Positions 18,317-27,071 of a DNA stretch of 41,987 nt are shown here, piece after piece. A program made the translations under genes and the position numbers. How positions within the stretch are numbered: the first letter of the stretch is position 1; each line of letters opens with the position of its first letter. Source of the DNA: Flavobacteriaceae bacterium (lineage in GTDB: Bacteria > Bacteroidota > Bacteroidia > UKL13-3); the NCBI GenBank assembly GCA_025363675.1, contig JANYDJ010000278.1, positions 1 through 41,987 on the forward strand, written 5' to 3'. The notes below the pieces were generated by a model. It had not been told where the DNA came from. It did no database searches and was given only the letters and a program-made list of their open reading frames with translations.

Positions 18317-18560
18317 GACGAAAGATGAAAGACAAAAGTATAAAGTAGAAGGTATAAAGTACTAGGCAGTTAACTATAAAGACGAAAGCATAGAATGAAA
18401 TGCACTGAAAGTTACTTCCATTAGGGTGGAGTGAGTTTGGGTACAAAGTATGTTGGTATTTGAATATTCCTTTAATTCTATCTTGTATATCTACCAATCT
18501 AATATCATTGTAATTCAAACCTGCCGAATAGTAGCGTAAGGATGGAAACCTATCAATTAT
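18317..18560. other. Intergenic, no gene seen
   Basis: AT-rich sequence between two terminators. It has loose internal repetition (GACGAAAG, AAGTATAAAGTA, AAGGTATAAAGTA). A 106-codon minus-strand frame here has no coding character. Confidence 0.6.
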
Positions 18561-18608
18561 ATACATAAAAAAATCCCGATCATTGCTGACCGGGATTTTT
18601 TTATGTAT
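18561..18608. terminator. Perfect 18-bp stem terminator
   Basis: ATACATAAAAAAATCCCG (18561-18578) is the exact reverse complement of 18591-18608, with a 12-nt loop. A and T tracts flank a GC core, so it works in either direction; it serves the PKD gene on the minus strand. Confidence 0.88.
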
Positions 18609-18620
18609 GCTATTATAATA

Positions 18621-21600
18621 TTAGTGTGCTAAAACAATTTTCTCTTTCGAGATTATGTCTTTGCCACTCATTTCTATAATATATATTCCTGCGTTGTATG
18701 ACTCTAAGCTCATGTTTAATTGTTTTTCACCATTAAGGTTATGGGTCAAAATTAATTTACCACTTAGGTCGAATACGCGAATGGTATTATAGATATTTCC
18801 TTCGGGTAATTTGATGGTGATATTACCATTGGTAGGATTGGGGAATACTTCGGCCCTAGTATTGGTAGCACTTGCAATGCCATTGGGGATGGTGATATTA
18901 AGTACTGAAGTATCATAACACGAAGCTACTACTTTCACAAAACCATTTCCTACTTTGCTCCACTGAACCTGAATAGCATTACTGCCTTGGCCACTTATTA
19001 TATTACCGCCAGAAACTATCCAGTTATAAGTTACGCCAGAAACAAATGCAATAGAATAAGTCTCTACATTGGGAACATTTACAATTGAATTGCCAGTAAT
19101 AGTTCCCAAACTTTGTTTTGCATTTACTGTTACAGCGATAGCATTGCTTGTTGAGCTACATCCTGACGCATTGGTTACAGTTACTGTATACGAACCTGTA
19201 GTAGTTACTATAAGCATACTATCAATACCTCCAGCTACGTTAGTTCCATTACGCTTCCATTGATAGGTGTAACCAAAACCAGTGCCTGTGGTTAATATGG
19301 CATTGCCGCCCGTACAGAATGTAGTAGGACTGTTGGTACTTGCAATAGCAGTAGGTGTAGGATTAACAGTAATAGTTACGGTTGAAACCGAGGCACAACC
19401 TTTGTCTGATGTTAGGGTAAGAGATACATTATATACTCCCACAGTACCATAAGTTATTATATGGGTTGCAGCGGTATCTGTTACACCGTTGCCAAAATTC
19501 CACAAACGGGTATAAGTACCAGTTGATATTGAACTAGAGTCTTTGAAACTGAAACTATTTCCAGCCAAACATTGTGAGGTACTATTTACTTTAAGCATAG
19601 CATTTGGTGATGCAATAACTGAAATAGAAACAGTGGCACTGTCAGTACATCCTGAATTAGAAGTTAGCTTTAGAGAAACTATATAGTTACCTTCTTTTAA
19701 ATAGGTATGGCTTGGCATTGCAGCAGTGTCTGTATTGCCATCGCCAAAATTCCATGAGCGGCCATAGGAACCCGAAGCAATTGTTGATGAATCAGTAAAC
19801 ATAAAACTGTTTCCATTTAGGCAAGAGCTCTGCACTGCCATACTTCCAATTTTGGCTACAGGCTCTGGATTAACACTTACCTGTACTTTGGCGGTGTCCA
19901 TACATCCGGAGTCGGTGGTGGTTATAAGGGTTACATCATAAACGCCATCAGTTGAATAACTATGCGTACGCATCATAGCAGTATCTGTGCTGCCATCGCC
20001 AAAGTTCCACAAGCGGGTATAGCTACCCGATGCAAAAGTAGAAGAATCGGTAAACATAAAACTATTGCCATTAAAACAAGCCGAAGTATTGCTGGCCAAT
20101 AATGATAACGAAACAGAAGGATTCACCAAAATTGCCAACGAATTGGTATCAGTACAACCAAGGTCGCTGGTTAGAATTAAACTGGCGGTGTAATTACCCT
20201 TACTATTATATACATGGTTGGGGCTCGAAATAGTATCGGATGTGCCGTCTCCAAATTCCCAATAAACAGTATAAGAACCCGAAGAGATATTTGAGAAATC
20301 TAAGAATGAGAAATTGTTTCCAGAAAGGCATTGGCTCTCATCATTTACCCATGCAACAACTTTGGGCATAGGGCTTACAGAAATATCAATTGTACTGGTA
20401 TCAACACAACCCATATCGCTAGTAATAATTAAATTGGTAGTATATGAACCATCATTGTTATATTGATGCGAAGGGTTGCTAATAGTATCAGAGCCTCCAT
20501 CTCCAAAATCCCATAAAATAGAATAAGAACCTGCAGGGATACTAGAGAAATCGGCAAAAGAAAAATCATTCCCTTTAAAGCATAAGGTGTCATCGCTAAC
20601 CCATGATACGGCTTTAGGCATTGGATTAATGGTGATTGCCCATTTTGCAATACTCACACATCCCATATCGCTAGTAATAGTTAAGGTGCCATTATATACA
20701 CCATCCGATTTATAGCTATGCGATGGATTGGCCGAAGTATCTTTGGTTCCATCACCAAAATCCCATTCGCGTGTAAATGTTCCTGCATCAATGGTAGAGG
20801 AATCAATATAAGAAAAACTGTTTCCTTTTAAACATTGTGAAGTATTATTTATCCAGGCATTGGCTGTTGGGTCGGGGTTAACGCTAATTTTTATGGATGC
20901 TGTATCTACACAACCTGAATCGGTAGTTATAATAATGCTGGCATTATAGTCGCCGTAAGTAGCATAACTATAGGTTGGCATAGTAGTAGTATCTGTTGTG
21001 CCATCACCATAGTTCCACATGCGGGTATAGCTTCCCGTAGCAAGGGTAGATGAATCTGTAAATGTGAAGCTGTTGCCATTTAAACAAGAAGAAGTACTGC
21101 TAACTGAAAATGATGGCGATGCTGATGGATTTATATTTAAATCGAGCATGCTGGTATCGCTGCAACCCATATCACTTGTAATCATTAGACTGGCTGTATA
21201 CGTTCCTGTTGCTTGGTATGTGTGAGAAGGTGCGTTTGAAGTGTCAGTATTTCCATCTCCAAAATCCCATGAAGGTGTATAAGAACCCGAGGATATACTT
21301 GAGAAATCTAAGAAAGAGAAATTATTGTTATTGAAACACTGGCTTTCGTTATTTACCCAAGCTTGTGCTTTGGGCATTGGGTTTACTAACACATCCATAC
21401 TTGCAGTATCTATACATCCCATGTCGCTAGTTATTATAAGATAGGTATTATAGGTGCCGTCAGCATTGTATGCATGGGTAGGGCTGGCATTGGTATCTGC
21501 AAGGCCATCGCCAAATTCCCAATAAGTAGAATAAGAACCTGATGATATACTTGAAAAATCGGCAAATGCGAAGTCGTTATTTTTTAAACATTGTGTATCC

Positions 21601-22991
21601 AAGTTTACCCATGATACTGCAATAGGCATCGGGTTTACAGTAACATTCCACGATGAAGTGGTGGTACAACCTTTATTACTAGTAATAGTAAGTGTATTAT
21701 TATAGGTTCCATCTGCCGAATAGGTATGCATTGGATTTGCAGCGGTATCCGTATTGCCATCGCCAAAGTCCCATTCACGGGTGAAGGTTCCGGTTGTAAT
21801 GGTAGAAGAATCATTATATATAAAGTTATTTCCTTTTAAACATTGAGAGCTGTTGTTTACAAAAGCATTAATAACAGCAGAAGGGTTTACTGCTATTCCC
21901 ATCATAGCAGTATCCATACAGCCAGAGTCAGTGGTAACCATTAAGCTTACTGTATAATTGCCTGGGTTTGTATAACTGTGAACGATGCTTAATGCATTAC
22001 TGGTATTGGCATCTCCAAAATCCCATACCACGCTGTAGTTTCCTGACGATACGCTGGACGAATCTGTAAATGTGAAACTATTTCCCGTAAAACAATCCGA
22101 AGTTTTGTTAGCAGAAAAAGATACAGAAGCTGAAGGATTAACCATAACAGCAACATTGCTCGTATCCATGCAGCCCATATCACTAGTAAGTATCAAGCTT
22201 GCTGTGTAAGCACCATCGGAGCCATAGGTATGCGAAGGGTTTGCACTGGTATCAGTATCGCCATCGCCGAAATCCCACATGGTACTATAAGTACCTGACG
22301 ATATATTTGAAAAGTCTAAGAACGAAAAGCTATTATCTTTGAAACACTGGTGGTCATCGTTCACCCATCCCACGGCTACGGGCATTGGGTTAACAGTTAC
22401 ACTTATAATAGTAGTGTCTATACAACCCTTATCGCTGGTGGCAATCAAGCTCACATCATAAGTGCCGTCTGCAGCATAAGAATGTGAGGGATTAGAAATA
22501 GTGTCTGTGTTTCCATCTCCAAAATCCCATGTGGGTTTGTAAGATCCAGATGAAATGCTAGAAAAATCAATAAAAGAAAAGTTGTTGTTTTTGAAACACT
22601 GATTGTCATTTATTGCAAATGGATCTGCAATAGGCATAGGGTTTACGGTTACTTCTATAGCATTACTGGTATCGCCAATCGAACCATCATCAGCTACCCT
22701 GCGAAACCAAGTAGTAACAGTTAAAGCGGTAGTTTGGAAATCTTGCGAATTTGCCGATGCAATATCTGCAAACCCATCGGTATCCGATGACTGACTCCAT
22801 TGCCACTGATAGTTGTAGGTTCCTCCTCCTCCAGTGGGTACTGAGCCAGAGAACATAGCTGGTGTTGCCCCCTCGCAAATAACTTGCGGTGCGGAAACGG
22901 TGTTGTTTGTAATCTGGGCACTGGCAAATGTGGAAACCATGATACCCAAAAACAAACAGATAAGTTTAATTTTTGTAATTTTATTTTTCAT
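18621..22991 (-). CDS. Giant PKD-repeat adhesin with T9SS sorting domain
   Basis: This 1456-residue cell-surface protein has a signal peptide (about 1-25), an Ig-like first domain, 13 tandem PKD units of about 84 residues (roughly 115-1210) with the hallmark W-(D/E/N)-FGDG, an Ig-like pair, and a C-terminal type A sorting domain (FPNPTNGNITIKL onward, ending GIYIIEMSGKD). It should cross the outer membrane through the T9SS and be anchored or released at the surface. Each unit has two conserved Cys (QC-K/N and D-GC-DT). Successive linkers follow a fixed order, PMP-WVN, PMP-WVN, PSxS, then a Trp/REW-type unit, so the units form a four-domain super-repeat. Adhesion is a family inference. Confidence 0.93.
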   Translation of the reverse strand: MKNKITKIKLICLFLGIMVSTFASAQITNNTVSAPQVICEGATPAMFSGSVPTGGGGTYNYQWQWSQSSDTDGFADIASANSQDFQTTALTVTTWFRRVADDGSIGDTSNAIEVTVNPMPIADPFAINDNQCFKNNNFSFIDFSSISSGSYKPTWDFGDGNTDTISNPSHSYAADGTYDVSLIATSDKGCIDTTIISVTVNPMPVAVGWVNDDHQCFKDNSFSFLDFSNISSGTYSTMWDFGDGDTDTSANPSHTYGSDGAYTASLILTSDMGCMDTSNVAVMVNPSASVSFSANKTSDCFTGNSFTFTDSSSVSSGNYSVVWDFGDANTSNALSIVHSYTNPGNYTVSLMVTTDSGCMDTAMMGIAVNPSAVINAFVNNSSQCLKGNNFIYNDSSTITTGTFTREWDFGDGNTDTAANPMHTYSADGTYNNTLTITSNKGCTTTSSWNVTVNPMPIAVSWVNLDTQCLKNNDFAFADFSSISSGSYSTYWEFGDGLADTNASPTHAYNADGTYNTYLIITSDMGCIDTASMDVLVNPMPKAQAWVNNESQCFNNNNFSFLDFSSISSGSYTPSWDFGDGNTDTSNAPSHTYQATGTYTASLMITSDMGCSDTSMLDLNINPSASPSFSVSSTSSCLNGNSFTFTDSSTLATGSYTRMWNYGDGTTDTTTMPTYSYATYGDYNASIIITTDSGCVDTASIKISVNPDPTANAWINNTSQCLKGNSFSYIDSSTIDAGTFTREWDFGDGTKDTSANPSHSYKSDGVYNGTLTITSDMGCVSIAKWAITINPMPKAVSWVSDDTLCFKGNDFSFADFSSIPAGSYSILWDFGDGGSDTISNPSHQYNNDGSYTTNLIITSDMGCVDTSTIDISVSPMPKVVAWVNDESQCLSGNNFSFLDFSNISSGSYTVYWEFGDGTSDTISSPNHVYNSKGNYTASLILTSDLGCTDTNSLAILVNPSVSLSLLASNTSACFNGNSFMFTDSSTFASGSYTRLWNFGDGSTDTAMMRTHSYSTDGVYDVTLITTTDSGCMDTAKVQVSVNPEPVAKIGSMAVQSSCLNGNSFMFTDSSTIASGSYGRSWNFGDGNTDTAAMPSHTYLKEGNYIVSLKLTSNSGCTDSATVSISVIASPNAMLKVNSTSQCLAGNSFSFKDSSSISTGTYTRLWNFGNGVTDTAATHIITYGTVGVYNVSLTLTSDKGCASVSTVTITVNPTPTAIASTNSPTTFCTGGNAILTTGTGFGYTYQWKRNGTNVAGGIDSMLIVTTTGSYTVTVTNASGCSSTSNAIAVTVNAKQSLGTITGNSIVNVPNVETYSIAFVSGVTYNWIVSGGNIISGQGSNAIQVQWSKVGNGFVKVVASCYDTSVLNITIPNGIASATNTRAEVFPNPTNGNITIKLPEGNIYNTIRVFDLSGKLILTHNLNGEKQLNMSLESYNAGIYIIEMSGKDIISKEKIVLAH

Positions 22992-23278
22992 ATTTTAGGG
23001 ATATAAATAATTAGTGAACCGCGAAAATAAAACATATTACTCAATTATTTGAATGGCCGGTTTCTATTTTGCAAATCAATTACCATTCAGAAACTATATA
23101 AGTATGTTAGCTAAATATTTAGCATTTTTAGCCACTGTATTTCTAAGTTTTTATTTATCACATTTTATCCCCATTTACTATTTGTATATAGTATCTTTCG
23201 CCCCTAAAATAAAAAAACTGATTTAATTAACAAATTTTGATATCTAAGATTATATATAATAGTTTTAAAAAATAGACC

Positions 23279-24253
23279 ATGACAACAAGAAGAAATTTTA
23301 TTAAGAATACTGCATTTATAGCAGGTTCAATTCCATTTATGAGTTTGGCAGAATCAAGCACGAATTCTAAAATTAAAGGCAAACCTATTGTAGTTAGCAC
23401 TTGGGATTTTGGAAAAACGGCGAACCAAGAAGCATGGAAAATATTATCCACCAAAGGTTCTGCACTTGATGCTGTTGAAAAAGGAGTAATGTTGGTAGAG
23501 GCTGATCCTACACAATTATCAGTGGGTCTAGCTGCATTGCCTGATAGGGATGGTCACCCCACACTCGATGCATGTATTATGAAAGGCAATGGCGATTGCG
23601 GCTCTGTTGTTTTTCTAGAAAATATTATGCATCCCGTTAGCGTGGCAAGAGGTGTAATGGAAAAAACTCCCCATATTATATTGGCTGGCGAAGGTGCACA
23701 GCAATTTGCCATAAATACTTTAGGTATGAAAAAAGAAACTGTAATCAATCCCAAATCGCAAGAAGCATATAAAGAATGGTTAAAAAAATCGGAATATAAA
23801 CCTATAATAAATATAGAAAATCATGATACGATTGGTATGATAGCAATGGACGCAAATGGTCTACTGGCGGGAGCTTGCACCACTAGCGGACTTGCTTTTA
23901 AAATGCATGGCAGGGTGGGAGATTCGCCTATAATAGGTGCAGGGTTATTTATAGATGAAGATGCTGGAGCGGTTACTGCAACGGGTGTTGGCGAAGAAGT
24001 AATTCGCATTGCCGGTAGTCATTTGGTTGCAGAACTTATGCGTAATGGAATGAACCCTGAGAAGGCTTGCAAAACTGCAGTTGAAAGAATATATAAAAGA
24101 AAAAAAGACAATATCAAGAATATTCAAGTAGGATTTATTGCAATAAATTTAGAAGGCGAAGTGGGTGCTTATGCGGTGCACAAGGGGTTTAGTTATGCTG
24201 TAAAAACTGATGTTATAGATGAAATTTATCAGGGAAAGTTTTTGATGGATTAA
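23279..24253 (+). CDS. Glycosylasparaginase (N4-(beta-N-acetylglucosaminyl)-L-asparaginase)
   Basis: This 324-residue Ntn-hydrolase cleaves the bond between asparagine and N-acetylglucosamine in glycoprotein fragments. The autocleavage site and catalytic Thr are seen in ENHDTIGMIAMD (Thr184), giving alpha and beta chains. The start of the mature enzyme, PIVVSTWDFGKTANQEAW, and GDSPIIGAGLFIDEDAGA are typical of the family. The N-terminus TTRRNFIKNTAFIAGSIPF is a twin-arginine signal, so it is exported folded to the periplasm. cutC follows after 13 bp. Together with the GH92 mannosidase further on, it suggests use of N-glycans. Confidence 0.93.
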   Translation: MTTRRNFIKNTAFIAGSIPFMSLAESSTNSKIKGKPIVVSTWDFGKTANQEAWKILSTKGSALDAVEKGVMLVEADPTQLSVGLAALPDRDGHPTLDACIMKGNGDCGSVVFLENIMHPVSVARGVMEKTPHIILAGEGAQQFAINTLGMKKETVINPKSQEAYKEWLKKSEYKPIINIENHDTIGMIAMDANGLLAGACTTSGLAFKMHGRVGDSPIIGAGLFIDEDAGAVTATGVGEEVIRIAGSHLVAELMRNGMNPEKACKTAVERIYKRKKDNIKNIQVGFIAINLEGEVGAYAVHKGFSYAVKTDVIDEIYQGKFLMD

Positions 24254-24266
24254 AGAGAAATTACCT

Positions 24267-24923
24267 ATGATTAATTACGAATTACAAATTGAGATATGTT
24301 GCTATAGTATTGAGGACGCTGTATTAGCACAGAAAAATGGTGCTGATAGGATTGAGTTTTGTGCGGGTAGAGAACTTGGTGGAATTTCTCCTAGCAAAGA
24401 AAGTATTATAGAAGTTTTGGAAGAAATTAAGATTCCTGTTTATATAATGATAAGACCCCGAGGCGGAAACTTTATATATAATGAGGCGGAAATTAAGTGG
24501 ATGTGTAATGAAATGGAATGGGCGGCTACCGTGGGTGTAAGTGGGTTTGTATTTGGATGTTTACACGATAATGATAAATTGGATATTGCAAATTGCAGAA
24601 TTTTAATTGATTCGTCAAATGGATTGTCATGCACTTTTCATCGGGCTTTCGATAGCATTGCCATCAGTTCCGATAATTACCCGCAGGAGGCCATTGACAA
24701 TTTGAGCGAATTGGGTTTTACCCGCATCCTTACTTCGGGCGGAATCGGCAATGCCGAAAACAATATAATGAGTTTGAAAAATTTGATTGCTTATTCAAAG
24801 AACAATATGATAATAATGCCCGGTGGAGGAATTAGGCCCAACAACGTGTTGCAGATTGTTGATGAAACACAATGTAAAGAGATACATAGTTCAGATTGTG
24901 GTATTATAGTAGTTAAAAGTTAA
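24267..24923 (+). CDS. cutC: CutC family protein
   Basis: A 218-residue TIM-barrel protein of the CutC family. The signature ADRIEFCAGRELGGISPS is at about residues 26-43 and IMIRPRGGNFIYNEAE at about 63-78; later RILTSGG and IIMPGGGIRPNNV complete the family pattern. It was named for copper homeostasis, but a metal role has been doubted and its reaction is unknown. It lies 13 bp after the glycosylasparaginase gene, probably in the same mRNA. The final residues are slightly short compared with the 240-250 usual. Confidence 0.9.
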   Translation: MINYELQIEICCYSIEDAVLAQKNGADRIEFCAGRELGGISPSKESIIEVLEEIKIPVYIMIRPRGGNFIYNEAEIKWMCNEMEWAATVGVSGFVFGCLHDNDKLDIANCRILIDSSNGLSCTFHRAFDSIAISSDNYPQEAIDNLSELGFTRILTSGGIGNAENNIMSLKNLIAYSKNNMIIMPGGGIRPNNVLQIVDETQCKEIHSSDCGIIVVKS

Positions 24924-25103
24924 AGACAAATTTTCAAATATTTGTCCTCCCGACGATAGGAGGGAACTCACAGTTTTTAATATATAATAAGAGTTTGGTA
25001 TCGTAGATGTCTCCTTCGTCGACATGACAAAGTACATTTAGCTCAGTTCATCAAATTTTAATTCATTGAATTCCATACAAAATATATAATTAAATAAAAA
25101 AAA
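24924..25103. other. Intergenic with dispersed-repeat remnants
   Basis: Includes ATTTGTCCTCCCGACGATAGG at about 24939 and GATGTCTCCTTCGTCGACATGACA-like sequence at about 25008, pieces of the dispersed palindromes of this genome. No gene seen. Confidence 0.5.
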
Positions 25104-25136
25104 TTTGGTGGTACGAAATTTACTCCCATAAATTTG
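25104..25136 (+). promoter_or_regulatory. Consensus Bacteroidota promoter
   Basis: TTTG at 25104-25107, a 21-bp spacer and TAAATTTG at 25129-25136 match the -33/-7 consensus exactly. The start of transcription would fall near 25141, about 15 bp before the riboswitch. Confidence 0.8.
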
Positions 25137-25154
25137 TAGCAGTTCTTTAAAATC

Positions 25155-25272
25155 ATCTTATCAAGAAAGGTAGAGGGAAATGGCCCTATGACGCCTTGAC
25201 AACCTGTTTCAACTTAATCGCTGAGACAAGGTGCCAACTCCAACTCATGTAACAGTGAGATAGATAAGTTAG
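25155..25272 (+). promoter_or_regulatory. SAM-I (S-box) riboswitch
   Basis: The S-box consensus is visible in order: CTTATCAAGAAAGGTAGAGG, then GGCCCTATGACGCCTTGACA, ACC, and CAAGGTGCCAACTCC before the closing strand GATAAG. P1 is formed by CTTATC (25157-25162) and GATAAG (25263-25268). The ligand is S-adenosylmethionine, which would shut off the trans-sulfuration gene through the downstream terminator. Confidence 0.95.
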
Positions 25273-25309
25273 AAACAGCAAACCGATATTTAATACACGA
25301 TATTATATA

Positions 25310-25342
25310 AGCTCTTCTGACGAAACAGGAGAGCTTTTTTTA
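25310..25342 (+). terminator. Expression-platform terminator of the SAM riboswitch
   Basis: AGCTCTTCTG and CAGGAGAGCT pair (one G-T) around ACGAAA, followed by a run of seven T. It lies between the aptamer and the ATG at 25432, so SAM binding is expected to cause premature termination. Confidence 0.88.
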
Positions 25343-25360
25343 TTCCGATAGCTATCGGAA
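25343..25360. repeat. Perfect palindrome TTCCGATAGCTATCGGAA
   Basis: An 18-bp perfect palindrome just after the riboswitch terminator. The same core, CCGATAGCTATCGG, recurs at 28469-28484. Confidence 0.85.
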
Positions 25361-25431
25361 CAGCTCTTTCCGTTTGTCCTCTTTTGGTAAGTAATGATTT
25401 AATTATTTCTCACAATTAAATATATACTACC

Positions 25432-26598
25432 ATGCAAAAAACAACTTCAATTATCCACTCAGTTCCTGTTGATGAACTTACAGGTTCTATCTCCGTTCCA
25501 ATCTATCAAACTGCTACTTATGTGCAAGAAGCACCAGGTGTTAACAAGGGTTTCGACTATGCACGCAGCAATAATCCCACACGCAAAATATTAGAAGATA
25601 TAGTAGCCAAATTAGAAAATGGAGAAGCAGGTTTTGCCTTCGCCACAGGACTTGCTGCTATCGACGCAGTATTGAAATTATTAAGTGCAGGCGATGAAAT
25701 TATTGCCGTCGATGATATATATGGAGGAGCATACAGATTGTTCACACATATATATGAAAAGTTCGGAATAAAAATACATTATGTCGATACTACCAATGCC
25801 GATAATATTATAGATTATATTAATCCCAAAACAAAATTGGTATGGATTGAATCGCCCACCAATCCTACACTTAAGGTAAGTGATATACAAAAAATTTCTG
25901 ATATAGCACATTCACAAAATGCATGGGTGGTAGTCGATAATACTTTTGCTTCGCCTATTGCCCAACAACCACTTTTATTAGGTGCAGATATTATAATACA
26001 TAGTGGCACAAAATATTTAGGCGGTCACTCCGATTTAGTTGCGGGACTTGTAGTAGTAAAAACAAAAGAACTTGCCGAAAAAATAAAATTTATCCAAAAT
26101 GCATCAGGCGGAATCCTTGGCCCGCAAGACTGTTGGTTGCTTATTCGTGGAATTGAAACTATAACATTGCGTGTAGAACGCCAGTGCAAAACTGCATTAA
26201 AAGTTGCTGAATTTTTGCAAGAATGTGAAGAAGTTGCTGATGTATATTATCCAGGATTGACTTCACACTTAAACCACGAAATTGCCAAAAAACAACAGAA
26301 CGGATTATATGGAGGCGTAGTTTCTTTCTCACTAAAAGATGATACTGAAACTGCCGCGATAGAATTTGTAACCTCCACAAAATATTTCAAATTAGCCGAA
26401 AGTTTGGGCGGTGTAAAAAGTTTAATCTGCCATCCCGCACAAATGACGCACAAATCTGTGCCAAGAGAGAAACGTTTACAGTCGGGCGTTGTAGACTCTC
26501 TGATACGTTTATCATGCGGCATTGAAGAAGCGGAAGATTTGATTGGGGATTTGAAAAATGTATTTCAGAATATAAGCAAATTTGAGACAATTGTATAA
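25432..26598 (+). CDS. PLP-dependent trans-sulfuration enzyme (cystathionine gamma-synthase/lyase type)
   Basis: This 388-residue cytosolic enzyme is of the Cys/Met metabolism PLP family. YARSNNPTRKILEDIVAKLE holds the phosphate-contacting Tyr/Arg, VVDNTFASP the PLP-contacting Asp, and HSGTKYLGGHSDLVAG the Schiff-base Lys194. The C-terminal SLGGVKSLICHPAQMTH binds substrate carboxylate. It would make cystathionine or homocysteine from an activated homoserine; synthase and lyase cannot be separated by eye. The SAM-I riboswitch upstream argues for a methionine-synthesis role, and homoserine dehydrogenase lies downstream. Confidence 0.92.
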   Translation: MQKTTSIIHSVPVDELTGSISVPIYQTATYVQEAPGVNKGFDYARSNNPTRKILEDIVAKLENGEAGFAFATGLAAIDAVLKLLSAGDEIIAVDDIYGGAYRLFTHIYEKFGIKIHYVDTTNADNIIDYINPKTKLVWIESPTNPTLKVSDIQKISDIAHSQNAWVVVDNTFASPIAQQPLLLGADIIIHSGTKYLGGHSDLVAGLVVVKTKELAEKIKFIQNASGGILGPQDCWLLIRGIETITLRVERQCKTALKVAEFLQECEEVADVYYPGLTSHLNHEIAKKQQNGLYGGVVSFSLKDDTETAAIEFVTSTKYFKLAESLGGVKSLICHPAQMTHKSVPREKRLQSGVVDSLIRLSCGIEEAEDLIGDLKNVFQNISKFETIV

Positions 26599-26779
26599 CG
26601 AACTGAGTCCATGCTTCGACTCCACTTCGGCTTTTGCTCAGTAGAGGCTACTCAGCATTGCAAGTGGTGAGATGGTGAGATGGTGAGCGAACCACGAACC
26701 ACGAACCACCATTTTTCCACCGTTCACTTAAGCACCACGAAAAATTTAAAATATTAAATGAAAAATTACGGTCTATGGT
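26599..26779. repeat. Intergenic short tandem repeats
   Basis: Contains GGTGAGAT-type repeats (26665-26688) followed by about three copies of the heptamer GAACCAC (26689-26709). No gene is seen. The unit length again is 7 bp in the second part. Confidence 0.7.
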
Positions 26780-27038
26780 TGGTGGGGACACGATAACTGT
26801 TCGGAAGATTTGTAGTTCCTTCAATGTTACGTCCCTAAAGGGACTTGAGCCTTATACATATCTTTTTTTTACCAATGTTGCGTCCCCATGGGAGGACTTA
26901 TAAAAAGCATTTTTTATTATATATAATAGTCCTGTAAGGACGTAACATTGGTAAAGAACTGAACCCTACTCTATATTCCAAAGTCCCTTTAGGGACGCAA
27001 CAAACGGATGTACCGAACAGCTGAGGTGGGGACACCAA
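26780..27038. repeat. Nested inverted-repeat element, full copy
   Basis: Outer arms CTGTTCGG (26797-26804) and CCGAACAG (27013-27020) enclose two nested pairs: TGTTACGTCCCTAAAGGGAC near 26826 with AGTCCCTTTAGGGACGCAAC near 26982, and ACCAATGTTGCGTCC near 26870 with GGACGTAACATTGGT near 26938. GGTGGGGACAC occurs at both ends as a direct repeat. It codes for nothing visible and could fold as one branched RNA. A partial copy lies at 33594-33745. Confidence 0.85.
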
Positions 27039-27071
27039 ACAGGTATAAATTTAAAAAATATAAAATACAAA

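Noticed and set aside
18246-18566. 106-codon minus-strand frame
   Set aside because: It lies between two terminators, crosses one of them, and has no coding character or recognisable motif.
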